Below are positions 1 to 11,653 of a stretch of 64,000 nucleotides of DNA, one piece after another. The position numbers and the translations under genes were made by a program. This DNA comes from Heloderma charlesbogerti (taxonomy: Eukaryota > Chordata > Lepidosauria > Squamata > Helodermatidae): NCBI GenBank assembly GCA_026122225.1, contig JANEZZ010001862.1, positions 620,001-684,000 of the forward strand, given 5' to 3'. Under the pieces are notes generated by a model. It was not told the DNA's origin. It worked only from the letters and a program-made list of their open reading frames with translations, and made no database searches. Position 1 is the stretch's first letter; every line of letters begins with the position of its first letter.

Positions 1-100
1 CTTCCATGACGGGGGGGGGGGGGTCTGCTTCTGGCAGCCCAGTTGCATGTGCTGAAAACTGAATCCAACCCAATATTTTTTTAAGACTACCATTAAAGCA

Positions 101-427
101 TTGCTCTGTAACAGTCACTGGTATGATGGATACACCCTCAGTTGGAATACGTGGTTTTTCAAAGATCAGGTTTTCTGCTATCCCTGTGTAATAGACATAG
201 AAGAGGAAGAGCACGGATCACCTTTCTCTGCCAGTGGTTTTAGTAACTGGAAGACTGCTCTAGAGAACAAAAATGGATTTGCTGAGCATTGCTCACCCAC
301 ATCCCACATGATGGTGATGTTGCGCATGGCAAGTACAGAAGCAGAGGTCAGCGATGTGGAAAAAGATTCACACACGCTTTTCACTTCTGAATGGTTCAGA
401 AAAATAGGTGTTATCTTACCAAAATAA
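101..427 (+). pseudogene. hAT-type transposase fragment with TTF-like zinc finger
   Basis: A 108-codon open stretch resembles the N-terminal TTF/DUF4371 zinc-finger region of hAT-like transposases (ZMYM- or ZBED-like proteins). It has W-F-F-K-D-Q-V-FCYPC with the C-x2-C pair at residues 27-30, then FSASGFSNWKTALENKNGFA (residues 42-61), then EHCSPTSH giving H-x6-H. The spacing and the 'GF.NWK.AL...F..H' signature fit the family. No downstream RNase H-like catalytic domain is visible and the frame stops at 427, so this is a relic or a small exon fragment. It carries no gene symbol I can defend. Confidence 0.55.
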
Positions 428-2160
428 TGAAAGGCATGAAGTTCCTAGCAAGACATGAGCTGCCTTTAGGGTGGCTGTAGTGGTCATGGCTCCCTGACTT
501 ATCTGGCAGAAACCGATGGTAATGGTGAAGGATTGTTCATTGCCCCCTTCCCTTACACAACCTTACCACATGTCATGCTAAAACATGCCAATTAGTGTTG
601 TGATAAGCATTCCATATTTGAATTGTGTGGGCCTTCATTGACCTTGCATTCACAGCCCTTATGCAGGCTCTTTGTAGCAAGAGAAACATGTAGAGTACAG
701 TTTCTACAAGTCTACGTTCATTGCATTCAAGTACAAGTCTACGTTCAGTGAATGTGACAAACATGGAAACACTCCAGGAGAGATGTGCCCCTTTATGATC
801 CGTAGCTGCCACCACCACCATCCTCAAGTTTCCCAGCTTTGAAGCCAAAGGCAGTTCGGAGCTATAGTGAGCATGGTTTTCCAGAAAATTTTCCTATGCA
901 AATTAATTTGCATAGGGTAATTTGCATTGGAAATTGAAAAACATTTTTACTTTCTAAAGCTTTATTAGGGCTATTTGAGAAATGAAGGAACCCAACAGGG
1001 AGATGGAGAGTTAGTCTTTCTGGAGTAACCCCTGAGGTTCCTCATGTACCCATGGATGTTAATGTTTGCCACAAAGTTTGGCCCATGGAAATGGCTTGGG
1101 GAGGTGTGAATGAGAAGCATCTCCTCTTGATTTTTCTTGTCAGACAGGGGAAAACATCCCATGTGAATGTGAAGGAGGTGCCATGTACATTTGAAGGGGA
1201 TTTTCTTTCTTCCAGATAATGGTGTAGAGAGTTTCTGGGTATAGGTGGGTTTTCTTAAAGGCACAGAAATAGGTGGGGGGGCAGGGGTGTTACACTGTGA
1301 AAGGCTTTATCCAGGTGCTGTGTAGTGAGGAAAATGCAGTGGGCACTGTAGAAGGCTTTCAGGGCAACAGACTGCACAATCCCATATATTCTACTTACAT
1401 TAGGTATCAAAAGGTATGCACACATGCATAGGTGTCGAGGAGTGTGCACACATGAACAGAGGAAAAATTTCTGGATTCCACCCCTACCCCCCTCTACCCC
1501 TGCACAAATATGTTCCATTGTCCTCTGGTACATTTTCCCCTTTCCTCAAGCAGATCCAGAAAGGATAAAAATATTCAGAGCTTAAGATTTAAATATTTTA
1601 CAATACAATCAAGTAATGAAAACAGTAGCAGCATCTTTTTCTGTTCCAGCAGGAATCTTGGAGAAGAACCCAAGGAAAGACCTCATAAAGCCACAGGTTC
1701 AAAGGAGGAACATGTTTTGGAAAGGGAAGGAGGGGAGTGTCTGTAGTTTCTGGAAGATGAAAATGTTTAGAAATCAGATGGTCAATTCTTTTTCCAGAAG
1801 TACCAGTCAATGTTGCCAGACAGAAGTTGTATTAAGTACACAGAGTACTTGGGGAAACATGGAGCGAGGAATAATGAAGAGTCATGATCAAATCAAGGGG
1901 TGAGGTTTAGCCATCAGGGGCGGGGATGTGAGCCAGTGGATTCCAGAAATCCGTAGAGTGTGCACAGAGGTGGGGGAAAGAGAAATGTTAAAAGTGATGG
2001 TGAAATTGTAGGAGAAGCAGGAGAAAGCGAAAAGGTTGTGCCTATGACTTCACTCGTATAAATGGAACCTTTAATGTGCTCTGTTACTTTGGAGCAGAGA
2101 GTAAAATGAGCAGGACATATTTAGAGGAGGAATATATGCTAGTCGCCTGACCCTGTATAT
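428..2160. other. Intergenic, no gene recognised
   Basis: Unique-looking sequence with a small direct duplication (ACAAGTCTACGTTCA twice within 708-750) and a perfect octamer palindrome at 893-916. No exon signature found. Confidence 0.7.
893..916. promoter_or_regulatory. Perfect 24-bp palindrome of two octamer-like sites
   Basis: Two 12-bp arms (CCTATGCAAATT and its exact complement) abut with no spacer. Each arm holds ATGCAAAT, the POU/Oct octamer. A third related TAATTTGCAT follows at about 919-928. The sequence is certain; regulatory function is only inference. Confidence 0.4.
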
Positions 2161-2164
2161 CTCT

Positions 2165-2290
2165 GTGTGTGACAGAGACAGAAAGGGAGAGAGAGAATGA
2201 ATGCCCTTAATGTAAGGGCCAACAACCCCTGTCAGGCAGTGGAGGGGAGGGGAGTGGGGAGGGGGGGAGAGAGAGAGAGAGAGAAAAGAG
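2165..2290. repeat. GA-rich low-complexity tract
   Basis: Purine-rich sequence dominated by GAGA and GGGGA units, with a pure GA run near 2268-2284. Typical microsatellite decay. Confidence 0.85.
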
Positions 2291-2477
2291 TGAGTGGGGA
2301 GCCAGTCTAGGATGTGTTAGGCACACAAACTGCAGTGATGATACAGGCTAGAAAAATTGACACTCGGTTGGCCAGATAAGCAGCCTAGTGAACAGATGAG
2401 ACAATCAGTGGTTTGGACAGCGGTCTCAGGCGATTATTAACAATGGCTATCTGACAGAGTTGTTGTAAACTCTGTGT

Positions 2478-3243
2478 TTTATTTATTTATTTATTTATTT
2501 CATTTCTATACTGCCCAATAGCCGAAGCTCTCTGGGCGGTTCACAAAAATTAAAACCAAACAACACGCAATAAAACAATTTAAAATATACAGAACATTAA
2601 AACCACAATATAACAATACAACCACAATAAAACCTAGCAGCAGTGCAGGAGTTTAAAATACAGATTTAAAACAGCAAAGATAAAAATTTAGAATGCTAAA
2701 ATGCCTGGGAAAATAAAAAGGTCTTCACCTGGCGCCGAAAGGAATACAATGTAGGCGCCAGGCGAACCTCACTAGGGAGCTCATTCCAGAGCCGGGGTGC
2801 CACAACAGAAAAAGCCCTCCTCCTAGTAGCCACCCGCCTCACTTCCTTTGTCAGGGGCTCACGGAGAAGGGCCACTGATGATGATCTTAAGGTCCGGGCA
2901 GGCACATATGGGAGGAGGCGATCCTTCAGGTAACCTGGCCCCAAGCCATTAAGGGCTTTGAATGTCACCAGCACTTTGAATCGGGCCCGGAAATGGACTG
3001 GCAGCCAGTGCAGCTGGAAAAGTACTGGCGTAATATGAGCTCGCAGGCCAGTCCCTGTTAACAATCTTGCTGCCCTATTTTGGACCAGCTGAAGTTTCCG
3101 GACCGTTTTCAAAGGCATCCCCACGTATAACGCATTGCAGTAATCCAGACGAGAAGTTATCAGAGCATGGATCACTGTAGCTAGGCTATCTCTGTCCAGA
3201 TAAGGACTTAGTTGGTATACCAGCCTAAGCTGATATACCTCAC
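2478..3243 (-). mobile_element. L2-clade LINE, 3' end, 5'-truncated
   Basis: An open frame of 187 codons (2696-3259, minus) matches the C-terminal end of L2-clade ORF2 proteins. It has SRLDYCNALYVGMP (residues 36-49), QNRAARLLTG, HWLPVHFRARF (84-94) and PRLWNELPSEVR. The reverse-transcriptase palm is absent, so the copy is 5'-truncated. The 3'UTR continues to about 2478 and ends in a TTTATTTATT tract on the plus strand, with the tail GGGCGGTTCACAAAAATTAA common in squamate L2-related elements. The frame is unusually intact for a fragment, suggesting moderate age. Confidence 0.88.
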
Positions 3244-3257
3244 ATGTGAGGTATATC
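3232..3257. repeat. Perfect 26-bp palindrome at the L2 5' junction
   Basis: Two exactly complementary 13-bp arms (GATATACCTCACA and its complement) sit at the boundary between the LINE and flanking DNA. It may be a foldback produced at insertion. Confidence 0.8.
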
Positions 3258-3259
3258 AC

Positions 3260-6200
3260 ATGTGTACTCCCTCACATTCATATAAAAGAAACAAAACACA
3301 TCCTGCAGTATGGGAATATTAATAGGGGACTAAGTTACACGGTTCTTATACATTCCCTTCTTTCAGAATCACCCAACCTAACTTGCAATGTAGCGATAAC
3401 GGCATTGCAGGGTTGTGACAATATGAACAGTAGACTACACTGCAGGGTTGTCACAAGCTGCTGTCACACACAGCCCCCTACCCTTGTGGTATGTTGATAG
3501 CTTTACCCACCCTCCTCACTCAGGTTAAAATAATACTGAACCGTTTGTGTTTCTCCTCCTGGAGCAGGAAGCATTTGCAGAGCAATTTTTTAAATTAAAA
3601 AAACACATTTTCCCTACACAAGAAGACACGAGTTTGAAAAAGCATGAACTTCTCTGCTTCTTTTGGGGCGGGAGGGGGGAGTTCTTAGAGCAAGAGAGTT
3701 CTTGGATTTTCTACATTTTGTCATTGGAGCAGTTGTCACTTTTACTATTCTAACAAGAACTTAGTCATGGTGCCAAAAGTAACAACGAAATCTGGTTTTC
3801 AGACAAATGACAGTGTAGTACGTTTTTATGTCTATATGAAAAACCCATACATTCCTTTTAGACCGACATAATAGGCCTGAGCCAAACATTCCCCAGTTTT
3901 GCCTTTTACCTCAAATGTAGTAATTTCAAGAGGAGTCTGAAATCCATCCCAGAAAATCTAATTTCTTTTTTAACTACAGTTTGCTACTGTTTGCAGCCAT
4001 ATTTCTCTCCCCCCACCCCCTTTGCTGCTGCTTCAGTTACCATTTTTCCAGTTTCATTTCTTCTCCTCTAGCCAATCAGGGATCATGTACTGAATATGAT
4101 GGCATCACGGTGAGGAATCCTCAAATGCACCGGCCAGCTCAGTAGTGGGGAGTGCATCTTTCAGTCTTGCAAGAGATAAACCAGCTTCTCTGTAAAGTTT
4201 GGCAAAATAGGTTGCCAAACAGCCAGCACTGCTGAGCATCATCAGGGCAAATCACCAGGAATAAAGGATTATAACAAATTCATAAAGAAGTTGGATATGA
4301 TAGGTAGTTCTAAGCAAAAGAAAAGTCATTTTAGAGGGCTCTCTTGATGAAGAGTTAGAACACTGCTTGATTGTTCTGGAGTTAAGAGGCACAGAACTAA
4401 ATGAATAGGCTACATATTTAAAGCTAACCAACCCCTTCTTTGATATATTAATGACAGTTAACCTGTAGAACACGTAACTGAATAGGAATATATATCTTAT
4501 ATAAGAATACGGTAGTGTAAGGCTTACTACTAAAGATCTACCAGACCGATTTTGCTCATTTTTTTTAAAACAAGCTTGAGCAGTGTAGACGTGAAGAAAA
4601 TTTTGAAACTTCAAACAAGTTCAAAGCTTGAGCCTTGGGCAGCTCAGGAAGGGAGAAGGGAGGGAGAAGGCAAAGGGGAGCTTAATGCATATGCCCCACA
4701 CTGTACATGTAATGTAATAAGTGACATAGTGTATGTATGCACAAGTAATAATGCTTACTCCTATAAGGTCTTAGTGTCCCGGGCCAATGAAAGGACAGAC
4801 GTAGAATGTTGGGAAAGAGGCTGAAGAAAAGTTGGTTGGTAATAATTAGAGGAGGAGGAAGAGAATCTGAGGAGAAAGAGCTGAGAGGACTCCAGAGAGA
4901 GAAGAGAGAGACAAATCTTACATCACATGTTTTCAACCTCAAACATCAAGAAATGGTAAATGCTCATCTTAAAAAGAAAATTTTTTTCACCTTTGCTGGT
5001 TTATTTGTAGTACATTTATTTTAAAAGTTTAAAGGTTGTTCCAGTCACAAAGTAAAAAGTAAAAAGGTTGTTCCAGTCACAAGGGAAATGGGCAAACATA
5101 TTTTATCCAATCACTCTCAGACTACTAGCCCCCATGGTAACATGGGATTTGCATTAGTTATACTTAGATTTTAGAAATAGTCTGCTTCAGGTGAGTTGCA
5201 TAATTGTCTGATCAATATATTTATGGGATGCACCCTTGCCTTCAGGTTGTCCACAAATCTCATAATTCTGAAATATGGGAGTGAATGACAACAGGAGGCA
5301 GATAGTTCCATAATGCCTCTGTTTCCTGCACATTTCCTCAGAATCTCCCAGTCATGGCAAGTGTTAAACAAAATGGGGGTATATGAAGTACACTGGTCTG
5401 ACCAGGTTAGCACTTATGGTCTGTATGTATGGGCAGTGCCTTGGGATCTGTTATAAATAAGCGGCTAGGATATCTCTGTTGGATATCTTCATAATCTAAC
5501 AGCAACGTATAATGTAACAGTAATTGCTTTGTTTGGAGTCAATGCTCCATCTTGCCCACAAACATCAGCTTCATTAGCATCAACTCTGTAGGTCCTCAGG
5601 GACTGAAGCTTCTCTCCGTCATGGTATTTAAAGATACTGTGGACTGAACTTGTAAAGGTATATATGTGTTCTGCTACAACAGAGCAATTGGTTCTCCATG
5701 TATGTAAACATAAAGCTCTTCCAAAACAATTGCATCATTCTTCAAATTATTTTCATATGGTCAGGTGTAGGTTCATAGTGACTCAACAATTTGATTACTT
5801 CACCCTGCACCCAGATGCTGATTTCCCATGTCATTGCACAATATCTAGTCTCGCTTTATCTAGTAGGTAAAATGTTTCTGGGCACGTGGTAAGGGAATCT
5901 CATCATCATTTCATGAAGCTCCCAGAGAACAAGAAAAATTAGCCATAAAGCTTACTATGTGACCTTGGACAAATTAATGTCTCTCACCATTAGGTTATTG
6001 TGAAGATAAAATAGGATAGCTGCATGGTATGCTGTCCTCAGTCCTAGAAGAAATGTGGGGTACAAGAATAATAAATAGAATGCTTCCTGTTTTATTTCTA
6101 TATATTGCACACAATCTGCATTTCTTTATACCCCCTCTGCATATTTTTGAGCAAGTGGTCCTCCTCCTTACATTCAATGATTATTTTTTGTTTTCCATTT

Positions 6201-7612
6201 TTTCTATTTGAGCCTGCATGGTTTGTCTAGTTTCTGGAGTATTATTTTAATAGTGCTTCACCATCTTAAAAAAATAAATAAACAAACCTATCAGATAAGT
6301 TTTACATCGGCATGTCACGTTTCTGGGCTTGGCTTATCATTTATGAACAGCATGCTCATGCATGCTTCCTAATAGCTCCTGCTCCAAGTGGAAACAGCTA
6401 AACAAACCATGAGCCTTCCATCCATGGTTTGGTTACCATGATATCCGAGCTAAGAACTCTGGCTTGTCTCTCCCCAGACAAGCCAGAGTCATAAGCCAAC
6501 ATCAAACCATGGCTTATGAATCTCTGGCTTTTCAGGGAAGAGACAAGCCAGAGTTCCCAGTTTGCACATCATGGTAGGTCTGTCTGCCTGCAAGGTCCGT
6601 GTCATGGTTTGTTTAGCTGTTCCTGCTTGCAGTGGGAACGATAGGCAGTGTGCACCAGCATGCAGCCTCACTGATAATAAGCTTGTTCATTATATGCAAA
6701 CCAGGCCATTGTCTCCATTATGAGCAGTTTTGCATGGGTCCCTAGAAGCACTATAAGCAACATCAAAGCGAATTGATATACATGGTCAAACATCACTGGT
6801 TAATAAATAAATAATTTTCAATGCAATCTGAAATTAAGGAGTTATATGAACCAACTTTTCAACTTGACAGTGAGCTGGGGAGAGAGAAAATGAGATGATA
6901 TAAATGGCTGGTTTAAAAAGAATAATAATTTTGGATTATATTATAAAATCAACCATCCAAAACGATGCATGTGTCACCCTTGCGGTATGTCACTGGGCAA
7001 CTCAAGAAGCCTATGTTAGTCATACATGACAGTGTGCAGAATTTTCTCTCCTAACTTTAATGAATGAACTTTGATTCTTCTGAGATCACATCATCACAAT
7101 AATATGACCAAGGAGAATGAACGGCAGCAATGATGAGCAAGAATTAGAGTTGGAAGAGAATGATGTGATGACAGTATGGATGAGGAATGGAAGAACTATT
7201 TGTAAAAACAACCTCCTGCTGCACTTTTCAAGTTGTAGCCCCAAACTTTCTAAATGATTAATGAAAAGTTGGTGAAAGAGGATGGTGGGACAATTCCTGT
7301 TTTACTAAACATTCTTTTTTCTTGCATCTATTTACAGACAGCAGCTGAATCAACTAGTTTCCCCTTTGTTTGTCTTCACTGGTGGTCAGATGCAGTGTTC
7401 TGTTGACAGCTCTGGAATGTTCACCAACTATAAGTAGACAGAAATAGGTTGAATAGTGAAACTGTGTTATACGGTAAGTGTGCCAACTGAAGCCTCCACG
7501 TTTTGGCATGTATTTTTTGCTAGGGGAGAAGTGGCTGTTGCTTGTGTGTTTCAGTAAAATAACAAAATACCATCTATTCAGCTCCTAGAAGTATATCTAT
7601 CATGAGGATGAT
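3260..7612. other. Intergenic, no gene recognised
   Basis: About 4.3 kb without supported exons. Contents noted: a tandem duplication of an AAAGGTTGTTCCAGTCACAA unit near 5028-5083, purine-rich sequence at 4830-4910, and a large imperfect palindrome at 6327-6708 (listed). The rest is AT-rich. Confidence 0.65.
6327..6708. mobile_element. Large imperfect palindrome, probable MITE
   Basis: Arms share ACAGCTAAACAAACCATGA near 6395-6413 and its complement near 6602-6622. Inner arms built on CTGGCTTGTCTC/ACAAGCCAGAG occur at 6460-6560. Outer ends GGGCTTGGCTTATCATTTAT and the complement of ATTATATGCAAACCAGGCC are also roughly complementary. The structure resembles the other foldback MITEs in the window; no clean target-site duplication was found. 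Confidence 0.6.
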
Positions 7613-7970
7613 GGGCTTTTCTACATGAGGCATTTATCATGTGCTCGTCATTCCCTACTCACGGTTATTTACAACTTATTCAGACGCCACCATGACCTTC
7701 CAGTTTTGTTTCTGTGTCTAACCAGCGCTTTTGGGGAGTTTTTTAAGGCAGGGAGAATGCGGCATTTAATTGTGAAAGCAAAAGAAAGTGTGATTTCCTC
7801 TTGTGTATTTGGGCTATTCCACTACACCATAGTGCAACCTAGAGGTTATGGCATGGAAAAGCAGGAAAGGAAACATTCCTTGAGTAGTGCTCGGATCTCA
7901 GTTCTGCAACGAACCTGAAAGTAGATACAGCAGATTAACAGCCAAATAACAGCCTCATGTAGAAAAGCCC
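7613..7970. mobile_element. 358-bp MITE with perfect 19-bp terminal inverted repeats
   Basis: The left end GGGCTTTTCTACATGAGGC (7613-7631) is exactly complementary to the right end 7952-7970. The 97-codon open frame inside (7625-7918) overlaps the left TIR and matches nothing I know, so I treat it as chance. Superfamily is unresolved because no clear target-site duplication is visible. Confidence 0.85.
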
Positions 7971-8587
7971 TGTGCAGTCATAGATGGCATATATAAGCAG
8001 GTGTAGGCGGTGTGGAAGGAGTCATCCTGCGACTGCAGTTTTCTTCCACCCCATTATTGCTTCTGCTGCTCTCCCAGCTAGCCTTACAACATATTTTCTT
8101 GAACTCTGAGCAACTGGCCAAAGATTGTTGTCACATATGCCCTGTTTTTATATGCAACTGTAATGTGTGGGCATAATCCCTGTGAACAAACCCTACAGCT
8201 CTTTGAAAATAAAACTGCATCGAATTAAGTAAAAAAATACACCAGGATTTGAAAGAGAAAGGCAGTAATATCATGTATGCTATTTTCTGTATTTTGATGT
8301 TGTTAGCTGCTTTGGGCTTCCTTTTGGACAAAAAGCAGGTTACCAATAAATGATTATGTTAATAAAAATTAGTATTTAAGGAGGAATATTCAGAATTTCT
8401 CATCATGAAAGGGACCAAGGAAAGCACATATTTATTATGTTAATACATTTGAAAATACGCAGTACAATTAAATATCATAGCATTTTTCTAAATGTGAACA
8501 AATCATTTGCAGTGCAGTTATACATGTCTACTCAGAGATAAGCACCACTGAGTCTTACTCCCAGCTAAGTGCGCACCCTACATACTT
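7971..8587. other. Intergenic, decayed repeat only
   Basis: No exon. A short decayed repeat at about 8515-8580 (motif TCTACTCAGAGATAAGCACC) belongs to the palindromic family also seen at 43178, 52819 and 55031. Confidence 0.6.
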
Positions 8588-8822
8588 TATTTTTATGTAT
8601 TCATTTATTACATTTCTATCCCGCATTTCCTTGAAGGAGCTCATGGCAACATACATGATTGGCCCCCCTTTTTTTCCTCACAACAACCCTGTGAGGTAGA
8701 TTAGGCTGAGAGGTAGTGACTGACCCAAGGTCACCAAGTAAGGTTCATGGCTAAGTGGGGATTTGAACCCCAGTCTCCCAGATCTTAGTCCAACACTCTA
8801 ACCACTATGCCACAGTTCCACT
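8588..8822 (-). mobile_element. tRNA-derived SINE with L2-like tail
   Basis: Read on the minus strand it begins with a tRNA-like head: TGGCATAGTGGTTAGAGTGT, followed by a B-box-like GGTTCAAATC equivalent. A core with ACCTTGGGTCAGTCACTACC follows, then a tail GCGGGATAGAAATGTAATAAA of L2 type. A plus-strand copy of the same family is at 26497-26700. It is not a functional tRNA gene. Confidence 0.8.
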
Positions 8823-10030
8823 GAACTCAATTATGGTTACTTCTGAGTAGGATTGCAGTTAGCGTGCAAATACAAAGCTCAGCCCTTTTTCCTTTCATTT
8901 TCTTCTCAATTTTATTTTCAATAGTCACAAAAGGGTACTCCACTGACATTCAGAATATCAGCAGAATATCAGCAGCATTCCTATTCTTTCACCTAAAAAG
9001 AACAACAAACCCAAACTGTGTAAAGAAAGTAAGACCTCAACATTTAAAAAATAATAATACAGGACACAGTGAGGGTTTATACTTTATTTTTGAAATGTTG
9101 ATGTTCTTGGTCACTCATTTTGAATGGCCTCTAACGTGCTGGTTTCTAGGGTCCGACTCTCCAGTGAATCCAGGGAGTGTTGAAAGTTTAAAAACTACAT
9201 TTACATGGAAGTAAATGGGAACTGCAAACCGCAGCTGTTCATTTCAAGGACAAATGAGTGATTTTTCTGGCAAGGGGTGATTACTGTATTCATATGTGTC
9301 CAATGTTCCTATGACTTCTGCCCAGATATTTACAATGCAGACTTGTGCAGTTTATGGTGTTTCTATCAGGCAAACTGGTTTGTGGACAGGAGGCCACAAA
9401 GATACACGCCCCAATCCAACTAGATGGATACACTTGCAAAAGCAGGCTTTTACATGCACGGTACCAACTGGATGAGGAACCACAACTTGCACGAGCAAGT
9501 GGCTGCTGTGTATAAGTTTCTCAAGCTAAAATGCCACACCCAGGAGCTCTGACTGTGGCCACACTAGACTCAAACCAAGACCAGATGTGCATTTTTAAGC
9601 ACATCCATGATCGCTTGGGAATGTTCCTCCACTTTCTATAATATGTGCAAGTTACATTTCTTCTGTTTTAAACATCACAGCTGCACACCTTCCTAGTTAG
9701 GGAGTAAACCCTCCCATACTTGCCTGCCCTAGATGCTGGCCAGTACTACCCTGCTGCAGCTAATCTTGGATGCAATCCCAAAACAGTGTGGTTGGCGACA
9801 GTTTGACAGTGTGTAATCTTCCTTTCGGTATTTCTCACTCCACCATCATTTCCTTCACAGTTTCCTCTCTCTCTTGTCTCCAGTGAAATGGGTATGTTTG
9901 TGGGAAAGGCTTGCTAATTTCACGGATCCCGATTTCCCTTACCTCTCCCCTCTCTGGATAACCTGACAAGATTGGAGAGAAAGCCTTTTCAGTCTCACAG
10001 ATGTGTTACCAGGTGGTGGTGGTGTTTTTT
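8823..10030. other. Intergenic, no gene recognised
   Basis: Unique-looking sequence with short unassigned open frames. No domain, splice-flanked exon or repeat identified. Confidence 0.6.
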
Positions 10031-11653
10031 AGGGCTGTGCACAGACCCCCGCTTCTCTTCAGTTGCCGAATCAGACCTTCCGAATCAGCCCCGCTTCAGT
10101 TTGGACCGATTCAGACCCAATCCACTTCGCTTCAGATTTGGATCTGAAGTTAGATTCAGGTATCTGAATTATTTGGATTTGATGTTTTCCCATTGACTTG
10201 CATTGGAAAACAAAAATAGCCATACGTTTTTCAGTTTTCATGATAAATACATGAAATTTGAGGACCTGGCTCCCCCATGAAGCTGATCCCATCTGCGAAT
10301 TTTCAGACATTTTGGCTTTAGCACAGTAGTTTTTGTGCTAGGAGCAGGTAAAATTTGGCTTTTTCAACACAAACTCTCAAAGCAAAAAGCTATAACTTTT
10401 CACTGGTTACACAGAAGTGCATGAAATCTGGACACCTGGCAGCCCCAATGCAGGTCATTCAAGCTACCAAACCTCAGACAGCTTGGCCCAGTAGTTTTTG
10501 TGCTAGGCAAATGTAAAATGTGCTGTTCTCAGAAACTAAAACCAAAGGTCATAAAGGGATAATCAGAGAAGCTGGGTGTTTAAGTGGTGATTAGGAGGAG
10601 GTCACTATCCCTATCTCTGGTGTAGGTTTCTTTGAAGTGCAAAATAACCCCTCTCCCGTAGTATGACTTTTCTATTCAGCTTCACAGTGGATGACCTCAG
10701 GCTCTCTTTGGCTGAATTAAATACACATTACCTGGGAAAACAGGCTGACAGGCAAGATGGCAGAGTAGTTATTGTGCCAAAATGTGTTTTCAGCACAAAC
10801 TCTCAAAGCAAAGAGCTATAACTTTTCATTGGTTGCACAGAAGTGCATGAAATCTGGGCAACCTGCAGCCTGCATGCCAAGACCCCAAAGATGCCCCATA
10901 TTGGGCTTGCTTTGCCACACAGTGTAGTATTAAATTTAAACAATATATGTTAATGTGTGTAGTGCTTTGCCCACTATATTTTGAAATGTGGACTTGTGTG
11001 TAGTGCTTTACCACACACTGTTTGCTTGACCACAACACAAGTACTCACACACATAGACACACAAGAACAAAGAAAAGGAAATACAGAACTACCTACAAGC
11101 AAGCAAGGGTTGGGGGGAGTGCAGTACATTATCTATAAACCTGACAGAAGAGAAAAGGGGTTTTGTTTTTTTGTTTTAGGGAAAAGATATAGAGTTAAAA
11201 AATGGAAAGGGAAGGAATACAGGAATTGAGAAGGGGGGGTGGAGGGAGCCAAGAACAAGGAAAGGAAAGTAGGCTGGTCTACAATATATCCAATTATTCC
11301 CCACCCTGCTCCTCCGCCATTGTCACTGATTGGAGACCGTTGGGTTAAGTTCAGCCCTAATTTGGCAACTAGAGTTGCCATTTACCAAGGCTCACCATTT
11401 CCCCCCTCCCTCCTCCTCCTCTTCTCTCCCCTTCCCCCCTCCCTCCTCCTTCTCGCCCCTCCCTGATCTTTCAGAAGGTGATACATTTAGAGACAGGCTG
11501 CCTGGGCTTCAGAAGGCATCAGAATAGCTCCGAATCTCTGAGGCAGACTGAGGTGCTTCAGTGGCAACCGACTTCCAAGCTCAACAAAGCACCCCCAAAT
11601 CAGCCCAGTTCTCTTCGGTATTCAGATTCGGCACCGAAGCAATGCACAGCCCT
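10031..11653. mobile_element. 1.6-kb non-autonomous DNA transposon, probably hAT-like
   Basis: Ends are inverted: AGGGCTGTGCA at 10031 and TGCACAGCCCT at 11643-11653, both rich in repeated GAATC/TTCGG motifs just inside (TTCAGATTTGGATCTGAA on the left, TATTCAGATTCGGCACCGAA on the right). Including one further T/A, the flanks are GTGTTTTT and CTGTTTTG, a 6/8 match consistent with an 8-bp target-site duplication. Internal repeats 'AACTCTCAAAGCAAA' and 'GCTATAACTTTTCA' recur at about 10370 and 10797. No transposase frame remains. Confidence 0.7.

Noticed and set aside
11..23. G-run at the window start, and similar G or C runs at 17577, 28090, 36446, 38632 and 60730
   Set aside because: Simple homopolymers, common in squamate repeats and sequencing-error prone; no structure argued.
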